In this document: one piece after another, positions 1 through 6,491 of the stretch
How positions within the stretch are numbered: the stretch's first letter is position 1
Layout: every line of letters starts with the position of its first letter
Assembly: GCA_964586775.1 (NCBI GenBank)
Contig: CAZPJD010000147.1
Coordinates: forward strand, 1 to 13,551
Length of the DNA stretch: 13,551 nucleotides
Direction of reading: 5' to 3'
Source of the DNA: JADLEX01 sp964586775
Lineage (GTDB): Bacteria > Lernaellota > Lernaellaia > JACKCT01
Position numbers and translations under genes: made by a program
The notes under the pieces: model-generated
What the model was told of the DNA's origin: nothing
Seen by the model: the letters and a program-made list of their open reading frames with translations, nothing else
The model's database searches: none

Positions 1-1218
1 GAGGAAGCCGGCGATCCCTACATCGCCTACGACTACTACTACAACAACCTCGAAGTGAACGGGCGCACCTTCGCGGGATACCTGAATCCCAACGCCGAGG
101 AAACGGCGATGATGAGCGAATGGGGCCTCGAGATGCAGCTCAAGGACTACCAGACGCTCATGAACCTCATCCCCGAGGAGCGCCGATCGACCAACGTGTT
201 CTTCGGCGGGCACTCGCGCGGAGTGTGGTTCGCGCAGGCATTTGCCGGGTGGGAGTACGAACCCGGTCGAGTGGTGGGCAACGATCTGGCGGGCGTGATC
301 CTGCTCGACGGCGCGGCGCGGCGCAACGAAACGTACACCGAGTCCGATTACCTGTCGGACGTTCAGAAGATCCGCGTGGGCGATCTGCCGCGCACGACGC
401 TCTTCTCGTTCTTCTCGCCCGACCTCTACACATTCCTCGAAATCTTCACGATGGCCGCGTCCGACGATCTGGCCGACACGAGCGACCCGACGCTCGGCCC
501 CGACGGCCACTTTCCGTACCTCGGCCCATTCCAGATTCTCAAACCGCTCATGACGCGCGGCCACGATGTGACGCTCACCAACGAGGCCTTCGTCGGTCTC
601 GTCGCCGACGACGAGTACGGCCTGATGGAGAACTTCCACGGCCACATGGGTCGGCTGACGGGCGGGCAGGTCTGCCACGACTTTCTCGGCGATTTTCCGT
701 GCGAGGACGGCGCGTCGTACAGTTGGCTCAACTATGACGAGGTCGAGCCGCACGAGCTGATGAAGGCGCAGTCGCTGATTCAGAACATCTACGAGGGCCC
801 GTCGAACAACGCGGACCCCTACTACAGCTACCGGCTCGACATCGACCTCTATGTGGCCGACCTGTGCGACACGCTGGGAACCTGGCGCGACTCCTACTTT
901 CAACTCTACTCGTCGCAGATGGACGCGCCGGTGTACGTGATGGCGACGGCTCTGGTCGCCGAGACCGGAACGATGGAAGAGTATCGCGACCAACTCCCGC
1001 CCGTTCGCGGATACGACGTGCCGCGCACCGAGGTGGGATACGACCTGCTCTACCAGACGGACTGGGAACACATCGACGGCCTGCAGGTCGAGCCCGAGTA
1101 CAACAACTTCTTCACGGATCTCGCCGATTGGGTGACGACGTGGTCGGACGGCGAGGTGCAGGTGCCCGAGTTCGGCACGCCTTGGGAAGAGGTCGCGGAC
1201 CAGTATCCCGTGTTCTAA
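1..1218 (+). CDS. Alpha/beta-hydrolase-like protein, 5' end missing
   Basis: The reading frame is open from base 1, so the gene begins before the window. The GTG at 55 is in frame but has no reason to be the start. The visible 405 residues contain a nucleophile-elbow motif, GGHSRG, with the candidate catalytic serine at visible residue 72 (bases 214-216), preceded by a hydrophobic beta strand (NVFF). This is the classic Gly-x-Ser-x-Gly arrangement of lipases and esterases. A candidate catalytic histidine lies near the C-terminus in DWEHIDGL. The acidic member of the triad cannot be assigned by eye. The protein is rich in Asp, Glu, Tyr and Trp and poor in Lys, which suits a secreted protein, but the signal peptide would lie outside the window. 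The substrate is unknown. The gene ends with TAA, followed 18 bases later by an intrinsic terminator, and converges on the sulfatase gene. Confidence 0.75.
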   Translation, partial: EEAGDPYIAYDYYYNNLEVNGRTFAGYLNPNAEETAMMSEWGLEMQLKDYQTLMNLIPEERRSTNVFFGGHSRGVWFAQAFAGWEYEPGRVVGNDLAGVILLDGAARRNETYTESDYLSDVQKIRVGDLPRTTLFSFFSPDLYTFLEIFTMAASDDLADTSDPTLGPDGHFPYLGPFQILKPLMTRGHDVTLTNEAFVGLVADDEYGLMENFHGHMGRLTGGQVCHDFLGDFPCEDGASYSWLNYDEVEPHELMKAQSLIQNIYEGPSNNADPYYSYRLDIDLYVADLCDTLGTWRDSYFQLYSSQMDAPVYVMATALVAETGTMEEYRDQLPPVRGYDVPRTEVGYDLLYQTDWEHIDGLQVEPEYNNFFTDLADWVTTWSDGEVQVPEFGTPWEEVADQYPVF

Positions 1219-1236
1219 GCCTTACGCGAATCGACG

Positions 1237-1265
1237 ACGGGTCGGCGTGCGCGCCGGCCCGTTTT
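1237..1265 (+). terminator. Intrinsic terminator of the hydrolase gene
   Basis: An 11-bp stem (1237-1247 with 1252-1262, containing one G-U pair) encloses a TGCG loop and runs into TTTT at 1262-1265. It lies 18 bases after the hydrolase stop codon. On the minus strand no T-run follows the hairpin, so it should terminate plus-strand transcription only. It abuts the sulfatase stop codon. Confidence 0.75.
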
Positions 1266-2893
1266 CATTTGTCGGGTGGCGACTCCGCGTCCTCCCACAA
1301 CCGGCATTCGTCGCCCACGCAGTCTTTGAGCGCGGCGACGAACTCCGAGAGCGTGCCGCGTACGGACTCGTATTGAGCGTCTTCGTGCGCGCTGTCGAGC
1401 TGAAACGGATCGACGGCGATCTCGTAGAATTCACTGTCGGTCGGCACGCCGAAGAACGAGCGATACTCGACCTGAATGAACCCCGCCCCTTCCGGCGCGC
1501 CCGCGCCCGAGCGCACCGCGGCGAAGGTCGGCACCTCGATGGTCGTGCCCGTCGCCGACCAGTGCTCGAAGAGCAATCGCCTGCGCCAGTCGTTTCGATC
1601 CGGGTCCTCGATGAGCGGCGCGAGCGAACGCCCGTCGACGGGAATCGTCGGCTCGGCACCCGCGAGATCGGCGAAGGTGGGCGCGAGATCGTTGTTCGCG
1701 ACCATGGCGTCGATCGACGCCTTCCCGATGCCCGGCACGCGCATGTAGAGCGGAATGCGGATCGACTCCTCGTAGGGCGCGTTTTTCTGCGGGATCAGGT
1801 GCCGGCCGAGCAGATAGCCGTTGTCGGAGGTGAAAATGAGCAGCGTGTCGTCGAGAGCGCCGCGCGCCACGAGCGCGTCGTAGACGTCTCCAATCAGGAC
1901 GTCCAACGCGAGCATCGACGCCGCCATGCCGTTGTATTGCGCGCGGGCGTTTTCGATGTCGTCCTCGGTCAGGTGCGGGCGGTCGGCCAGGTACGGCGGT
2001 TTGTCCGAAATGTCGGCCTCGTTGAAGCTCGGCTCGTCGGGCAGATCGAGGTCGAGCACGCCCTCGTGCCGCGGCGCGGGGCGAATGGAGAGTTCGTACC
2101 AAGCCGAGTACGTGGGCTGCTGATCGAGCCAGTCCTCGGGAAACTCCACGTGCGGCGCGAGCGGTGTGACCCACAAAAAGAACGGATCGTCCGGCGACGC
2201 GTCTTCGATGAACTCCATCGATCGCACGGCGAGAATATCCGTCTGATAGTCGTCCTCGCCCTCGCCGTAGGCCACGAGCTCGCCGTTGTCGTTCACGGTG
2301 TTGCCGTACACCGAATACACGGTGCTCGAAGTCAGCGCCTGCCAGTCGCTCCAGCCGGGCGGGATGTAGTCGTCCTCGGTCTCGGTGCCGTAGCCGTTGA
2401 GGTACTTGCCGACGAGCCCCGTCGTGTAGCCCGCGTCCTGTAGCCACGTCGCCACGGTGGACGTGTCGTCGAGGCGCGTGACACCGCCGAACGGGAAGTT
2501 GTTGGTGCGCACGTTGTTGTTGTGCGTGTATTGGCCGGTCAGAAACGTCGCGCGCGACGGACAGCACAGCGGATTGGTCACGTAAGATTCGCGAAAGTCG
2601 ATCCCCGCATCGATGATTTTTTCCTTCAGGTTCGGCATGTGGCCGCCGTCGATGAGGACGTCGAGCAGCTTCTCGTCGAGGTCATCCGCCATGATGACGA
2701 CGATGTTCGGCCGGTCGATCATGTCGTCGTCGCCATCGTCATCAACGGCCGTGTCGTCGTCGGTGTCGTCGTCGTCATCAGAATCGTCGTCAGGCTCCGG
2801 GCTCGTCGACGAATCGTCATCGTCACCGCAAGAGCAGGAAACCGCCGATCCGATCGCGAATATGGCAAGAAATGCGACGAGATACTTTTGCAC
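1265..2893 (-). CDS. Lipoprotein sulfatase, N-acetylglucosamine-6-sulfatase type
   Basis: This 542-residue formylglycine-dependent sulfatase hydrolyses a sulfate ester, probably on a sugar or glycan outside the cytoplasm. Residues 1-20 form a lipoprotein signal peptide (QKYLVAFLAIFAIGSAVSC, Cys20 as lipobox), followed by an Asp-rich linker (24-57). The sulfatase domain starts with NIVVIMADD (metal ligands Asp70-Asp71). The signature LCCPSR places the formylglycine cysteine at 110 and Arg at 114. Lys163 (GKYLNGYG), His248 (TPLAPH), Asp357-Asn358 (TSDNGY) and Lys370 fill the other active-site positions. CCPSR plus GKYLN and PGW resemble human GNS and the Sulf enzymes more than simple arylsulfatases. 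I chose the GTG start because GGAGGA lies 7 bases upstream and the signal peptide follows directly. In-frame ATGs at 2908 and 2983 would add a charged, poorly fitting N-terminus. A formylglycine-generating enzyme must be encoded elsewhere. The exact substrate is not predictable. Confidence 0.92.
   Translation of the reverse strand: MQKYLVAFLAIFAIGSAVSCSCGDDDDSSTSPEPDDDSDDDDDTDDDTAVDDDGDDDMIDRPNIVVIMADDLDEKLLDVLIDGGHMPNLKEKIIDAGIDFRESYVTNPLCCPSRATFLTGQYTHNNNVRTNNFPFGGVTRLDDTSTVATWLQDAGYTTGLVGKYLNGYGTETEDDYIPPGWSDWQALTSSTVYSVYGNTVNDNGELVAYGEGEDDYQTDILAVRSMEFIEDASPDDPFFLWVTPLAPHVEFPEDWLDQQPTYSAWYELSIRPAPRHEGVLDLDLPDEPSFNEADISDKPPYLADRPHLTEDDIENARAQYNGMAASMLALDVLIGDVYDALVARGALDDTLLIFTSDNGYLLGRHLIPQKNAPYEESIRIPLYMRVPGIGKASIDAMVANNDLAPTFADLAGAEPTIPVDGRSLAPLIEDPDRNDWRRRLLFEHWSATGTTIEVPTFAAVRSGAGAPEGAGFIQVEYRSFFGVPTDSEFYEIAVDPFQLDSAHEDAQYESVRGTLSEFVAALKDCVGDECRLWEDAESPPDK
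2723..2824 (-). repeat. Imperfect trinucleotide repeat encoding an Asp-rich linker
   Basis: Residues 24-57 of the sulfatase are almost all Asp with some Ser, Thr, Glu and Pro. They are encoded by imperfect GAC/GAT triplets, read as GTC/ATC on the plus strand. The tract sits between the lipidated cysteine and the catalytic domain and probably acts as an extended, negatively charged spacer holding the enzyme off the membrane. Such triplet runs can change length in frame. Confidence 0.8.
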
Positions 2894-2941
2894 CGCGAAT
2901 TCCTCCATGGCCCCGAAAATGCGATCAACAATCCATGGACG

Positions 2942-2986
2942 AATAAAAACAGGAATGCGCCGCCGACGCAACCGGCGACGCATTCC
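2942..2986 (-). terminator. Strong intrinsic terminator of the alkB operon
   Basis: On the minus strand a 13-bp stem (2986-2974 with 2964-2952, one G-U pair) has a 9-base loop and is followed two bases later by TTTTT (2949-2945). It begins 15 bases after the alkB stop codon. It separates the operon from the sulfatase gene downstream. The remaining 2894-2941 should hold the sulfatase promoter, but I could not find a convincing -35/-10 pair there, only two CCATGG palindromes and the ribosome binding site. Confidence 0.88.
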
Positions 2987-3001
2987 GCGCGATCGAAATC
3001 G

Positions 3002-4099
3002 TCAAGCCGCGAGCGGTTCGGCGCGGTTGCGGATCGCCTCGACCTTGGGGTCCATCACGGCAAACCACAGCGGCGGGATGAGCGCGAGCAGCACCATACC
3101 CGCGTAGCCCGTGGGGAGCTGCGGGCTTTCGTCGAAGTGACGCAGGATCTGATAGCGCCGTCCCGCGTAGGCGTGGTGGTCGGAATGACGCTGGAGATGG
3201 AAGAGGAAGTAGTTCGTTATCCAGTTGCTTGCGTTCCACGAGTGCAGCGGGTTCACGATTTCGTACTTGCCCGCCGCCGTCTCGCGGCGCTCCAAGCCGT
3301 AGTGCTCCAGGTAGTTCACGACCTCGAGCAGCGAGAACGCGATGATCGATTGGCCGATGAAGAAGAAGAACGCTTTGGGGCCGAGCCCGGCGAGGATCGC
3401 GACCGCGAGCGCGCCCGAGTAGATCGTGCCCATCAGCACGCGGTTGTGAATGCTCCATACCGGTTTTTTCATCCGGTTCACGCGGCGCGTTTCGATCTCC
3501 CACGCCGATTTGAACGTGCCCATCACCGTGCGCGGCCAGAAGCGGTAAAAACTCTCGCCGAGCCGCGACGTGGCGGGGTCGTTCGGCGTTGCGACCTGCG
3601 CGTGGTGGCCGTAGACGTGCTCGATGCCCCAGTGCATGTAGCACACGGTCCACAGCATCACGTTGCCCAGCCGCCGCTCGAACTTCACGTCGCGGTGCAC
3701 AAGTTCGTGCGCGACGTTGATGCCCATCGCGCCGCCGCACACGCCGACGGAAAACAGCAGGCCGATGGACTCGAGCGTCGTCAGGTCGGCGTAGGTGATC
3801 GCCCACAGCCCGAACCCGACCACAAACACCTGCGTCGGCGCGCAAATCCACGTGATCCAGCGGAACGGCCGGCTGTCCACGAGCGCCTTCTCCGCCTCCG
3901 GCGACGGGTTGTTCTTGTCCACCCCCAAAATCAGGTCGAGGATCGGGATGAGCCCAAACACCCAGATGATGGTGGAAAATGACGCCCATCCGCCCATCGC
4001 GTAGCCGACAAACACGGTCGACGGCAAAAGCACAATGAGGGTGAATGGCCAAAACTTCACCTGGCGTTCCGTGTACCGCGTCGCGAATTCCATCGCCAT
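3002..4099 (-). CDS. alkB: Alkane 1-monooxygenase (AlkB family)
   Basis: This 365-residue integral-membrane di-iron hydroxylase converts the terminal methyl of an alkane or similar alkyl chain to a primary alcohol, using O2 and electrons from rubredoxin. All family signatures are present: HELVHR (131-136), EHVYGHH (160-166), NYLEHYGL (262-269) and LQRHSDHH (302-309). Together they supply nine histidines (131, 135, 161, 165, 166, 266, 305, 308, 309) with the spacing of the known AlkB iron ligands. Hydrophobic segments lie near residues 18-35, 41-59, 85-103, 110-130, 222-240 and 244-262. The HYG motif and VATPNDPA separate AlkB from ordinary fatty-acid desaturases. Hist-3 continues AYAGRRYQ where most AlkBs have AHPTRRYQ. 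AAGGAG lies 7 bases before the ATG. It is the last gene of the operon, 36 bases after fabG and just before the terminator. No rubredoxin is fused or adjacent. Chain-length range cannot be read from the sequence. Confidence 0.93.
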   Translation of the reverse strand: MAMEFATRYTERQVKFWPFTLIVLLPSTVFVGYAMGGWASFSTIIWVFGLIPILDLILGVDKNNPSPEAEKALVDSRPFRWITWICAPTQVFVVGFGLWAITYADLTTLESIGLLFSVGVCGGAMGINVAHELVHRDVKFERRLGNVMLWTVCYMHWGIEHVYGHHAQVATPNDPATSRLGESFYRFWPRTVMGTFKSAWEIETRRVNRMKKPVWSIHNRVLMGTIYSGALAVAILAGLGPKAFFFFIGQSIIAFSLLEVVNYLEHYGLERRETAAGKYEIVNPLHSWNASNWITNYFLFHLQRHSDHHAYAGRRYQILRHFDESPQLPTGYAGMVLLALIPPLWFAVMDPKVEAIRNRAEPLAA

Positions 4100-4135
4100 G
4101 CGCCGACTCCTTCTTCCCCGTTCGATTCGTCCCGT

Positions 4136-5566
4136 TCACGCACCGATCATGTTGCCGCCGCAGACCCGCAGAACACCGCCCGTGATTCCAAAGGCGCCCG
4201 GGCTCGCCAAAAACGCAATGGCATCGGCTACGTCACGCGGCAGTCCGCCCTGCGACAGGCTCGCGATGCGCCGGCCGATCTCGCGCGTCATCGTCGGGAT
4301 CGCCGCCGTCATGCGCGTCTCGATAAACCCCGGCGCGACCGCGTTGATGGTGATGCCGCGCGGCGCGAGCTTCGCCGCCTGATAGCGCACATAGCCGATC
4401 ACACCCGCCTTCGCCGCCGAATAGTTCGTCTGGCCGAAATTGCCCGCGATTCCCGCGATCGACGACAGACACACCACGCGCCCGCCCTCGCGCAGCAGCG
4501 GTTTCGGTCCCTTGGCGAGCGCCGCCGTGATGGCCATCGTCGCGCCGAGACTCACGTTCACCGTCAGGTCCCACGCCTCGCGCTTCATGTTGCGCAGCGT
4601 CTTGTCCCGCGTCACGCCCGCGTTGTTCACCAAAATGTCGATTCCGCCGAATTCGGATCGCACTCGATTGACAATGTGCGCGGCGGCCTCGGAAGAGGTG
4701 ACATCGCACGCCATCGCCGTGCCGCGCAGTTCGCGCGCGGTTTCTTCCGACGCCGCCAGGTCATCGGGGCGGTCGAGCACGATCACGTGCGCGCCTTCGG
4801 CGGCCAGAGCGCGCGCCGTGGCTTGGCCGATGCCCCGCGCCGCGCCGGTCACGAGCGCCACCTTGCCGTCCAGCGCCTGCACGAACGCGGGCGCGGCGGC
4901 GGGTTTGGCCGCGAGCTTCGACACGTGAATCGGCTGGCCGGTCACGTACGCGCCGTGATCGCCGAGCACAAAACGCAGCGGTCCTTCAAGCCGATCCTCG
5001 GCACCGGATTCGACCGTCACGAGATTCGCCGTCGAGCCGCGCCGCCCGATCTCCTTGGACACCGCTCGCACGAAACCCTCGAGCGCGCGCGACGCGGCGG
5101 CGGCCTCGGCGCTCTTCGCCGCGGATTCGGGCCGACCGATGACCACGACACGCGCGCAAGAACCCGTGCGCCCCACGAACGCGTGGAAAAATTCGTAGAC
5201 CTTCGCGAGGTCGGTCGCGTCCGCCAAGCCGGTCGCGTCGAAGACCAGTGCATCCGCGCCGAACTCCGACGGCACGTTGTCGGGCGCGATGGGCGCGGTC
5301 GCCACACCCGCCTTTTCAAACGGCTTGTTTTCGCCCGCGCGGGCGTACACGGTTGCACCGGCCCGGCCGAGCACGTTCGCGACGGCGTCGGCCACCGCGC
5401 CCGGCTTGGCGAATCCCGCGATCACGCGACGCCCTTCGAGCGGGCGCGCCGACCACCCGCCGCTCGCGCGGCGCAGTTTGGGCGGCAGCGGCACGGGCAG
5501 GCCGAGCGTGCCGACGAGTTTGCGAAACTGCGGATTCCACGTGAGTTGATTCAGCACATCGCCCAT
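4136..5566 (-). CDS. fabG: FabG4-type 3-oxoacyl reductase / (R)-3-hydroxyacyl-CoA dehydrogenase
   Basis: This 476-residue protein has two parts. The N-terminal portion (about 1-225) is a degenerate Rossmann or flavodoxin-like domain carrying the LVFDATG and ARVVVIG strands. The C-terminal portion (about 233-476) is a complete short-chain dehydrogenase: cofactor motif TGAARGIG (240-247), NNAG (314-317), Asn337, catalytic Ser369, Tyr382 and Lys386, then INAVAPGFIETRMTAAIP. The two-domain layout and the C-terminal ending (RVCGGNMIGA) match high-molecular-weight FabG4 of Mycobacterium tuberculosis (Rv0242c, about 450 residues), not the roughly 245-residue housekeeping FabG. FabG4 is described as NADH-linked and able to act on CoA substrates. 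In this operon it would interconvert (R)-3-hydroxyacyl-CoA and 3-ketoacyl-CoA. The ATG is preceded by a G-rich ribosome site. An upstream in-frame ATG (5764) lies inside the maoC gene and is rejected. The gap to maoC is 20 bases. Confidence 0.92.
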   Translation of the reverse strand: MGDVLNQLTWNPQFRKLVGTLGLPVPLPPKLRRASGGWSARPLEGRRVIAGFAKPGAVADAVANVLGRAGATVYARAGENKPFEKAGVATAPIAPDNVPSEFGADALVFDATGLADATDLAKVYEFFHAFVGRTGSCARVVVIGRPESAAKSAEAAAASRALEGFVRAVSKEIGRRGSTANLVTVESGAEDRLEGPLRFVLGDHGAYVTGQPIHVSKLAAKPAAAPAFVQALDGKVALVTGAARGIGQATARALAAEGAHVIVLDRPDDLAASEETARELRGTAMACDVTSSEAAAHIVNRVRSEFGGIDILVNNAGVTRDKTLRNMKREAWDLTVNVSLGATMAITAALAKGPKPLLREGGRVVCLSSIAGIAGNFGQTNYSAAKAGVIGYVRYQAAKLAPRGITINAVAPGFIETRMTAAIPTMTREIGRRIASLSQGGLPRDVADAIAFLASPGAFGITGGVLRVCGGNMIGA

Positions 5567-5586
5567 TTCAAATCCCCCATCATCCC

Positions 5587-6483
5587 TCACGCGCGAAGCG
5601 CGTAGGTCCCCGACATGTTCAATGTTCCGCCGCACCGCTCGCCGACGTACAGGCCGTTTGCGCCGTCGGTAAAAATCCCCACCGCGCCCGGAAGCACGAC
5701 GGGGCGCGTGAAGCGCGCCTCGATCTCGCGGATCGCGAAGGGATCGCCGCCGCAAATCCCCCACGCGAGCGCCTCGAACGCGCGGGCGAACGTGGCGAAC
5801 CCGTGCAGGATGACGTTCTTAAAGCCCGCCGCCCTGGCGTAAGGCCCGAACCAGTGCAGCGGGTTGAAGTCGCCCGTCAGCACCGCGAAGTCGAATCCCG
5901 CGCCCGACCCGATGCGGCGAAACGCGATCTCGTGCGCATCCGGCGGCACGCTCGGCTGCTCTTTCTTTTCGCCACGCCCCCGCGACGCCAGCGGTACGAA
6001 CGCCCGGATTTCGCAGTCGAGCGCATCGGGAATCGTGTCGGTGCCCGTGACGACGCGCTGATGAAAGATTGCGCGAGTGCCGTCGTCGTCGACGTGTTCG
6101 AGCCACGCGCGGATGCGCATCCGCTCGCCCATGGGAATCGGCGTATTCACCGTCATGCGGCAGCCCGCGTTGAGCACCTTCGACATCGGATAGGTGAGCC
6201 CTTCCAGCGTGCGCGCGGCGAAGGGCACGGCCCATTGCGGGAACATGTGCGGCGGCAGGCGGTCGCCGTAAGCGCCCGGCGAACCACCGACATTCTTCAC
6301 GAACGCCCGCACCAGATCGGCGGGACGCGGCGCGATGCTCGCCTCGATCACGCGGCCCGGCGTGACCGGCGGCGTGGGCACGAGACGCGGGCCGAAGCTC
6401 TGGCGCGCCGACGCGAACGCGACGCGCCCGAGCGTGGCGAGAACCGGACCCTGATAGCGAACGTAGCGGGGCGACACCGACAT
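5587..6483 (-). CDS. MaoC-like (R)-specific enoyl-CoA hydratase, HtdX type
   Basis: This 298-residue protein is of double-hotdog length. The C-terminal half carries the hydratase-2 motif LTGDFNPLH (202-210), with catalytic Asp205 and His210, followed by ARAAGF and VILHGFA. The N-terminal half (about 40-165) is a second hotdog repeat without the catalytic pair, containing the conserved PPHMFPQW near 77-84. The family hydrates trans-2-enoyl thioesters to the (R)-3-hydroxy product. Length and architecture resemble mycobacterial HtdX (Rv0241c), whose gene also sits beside fabG4. The ATG lies 8 bases after the acyl-CoA dehydrogenase stop, so translation is probably coupled. The likely role is the second step of an R-isomer beta-oxidation spiral. 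Running in reverse, as a dehydratase in chain elongation, is possible. The CoA preference over ACP is inferred from the neighbouring dehydrogenase. Confidence 0.88.
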   Translation of the reverse strand: MSVSPRYVRYQGPVLATLGRVAFASARQSFGPRLVPTPPVTPGRVIEASIAPRPADLVRAFVKNVGGSPGAYGDRLPPHMFPQWAVPFAARTLEGLTYPMSKVLNAGCRMTVNTPIPMGERMRIRAWLEHVDDDGTRAIFHQRVVTGTDTIPDALDCEIRAFVPLASRGRGEKKEQPSVPPDAHEIAFRRIGSGAGFDFAVLTGDFNPLHWFGPYARAAGFKNVILHGFATFARAFEALAWGICGGDPFAIREIEARFTRPVVLPGAVGIFTDGANGLYVGERCGGTLNMSGTYALRA

Positions 6484-6491
6484 GGCCCGCC

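Noticed and set aside
2894..2941. Two CCATGG palindromes as an operator for the sulfatase gene
   Set aside because: They are short six-base palindromes with irregular flanks and no convincing promoter nearby. One of them contains the nested ATG, so they are probably coincidental.
1247..3982. Long plus-strand open frames at 1247-2443 and 2522-3982, antisense to the sulfatase and alkB
   Set aside because: They are very Arg/His/Val-rich with no domain, and the opposite strand encodes clear enzymes with intact active sites. Such shadows are expected in G+C-rich DNA.
3002..4099. Calling the alkB gene a fatty-acid desaturase or a XylM-type hydroxylase
   Set aside because: The NYLEHYG motif, LQRHSDHH and VATPNDPA are AlkB features and all nine histidines match. 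XylM-like substrates cannot be wholly excluded.
5567..5764. FabG start at ATG 5764
   Set aside because: The extra 66 residues are arginine-rich and lie wholly within the maoC coding region. The homologous N-terminus begins at 5566.
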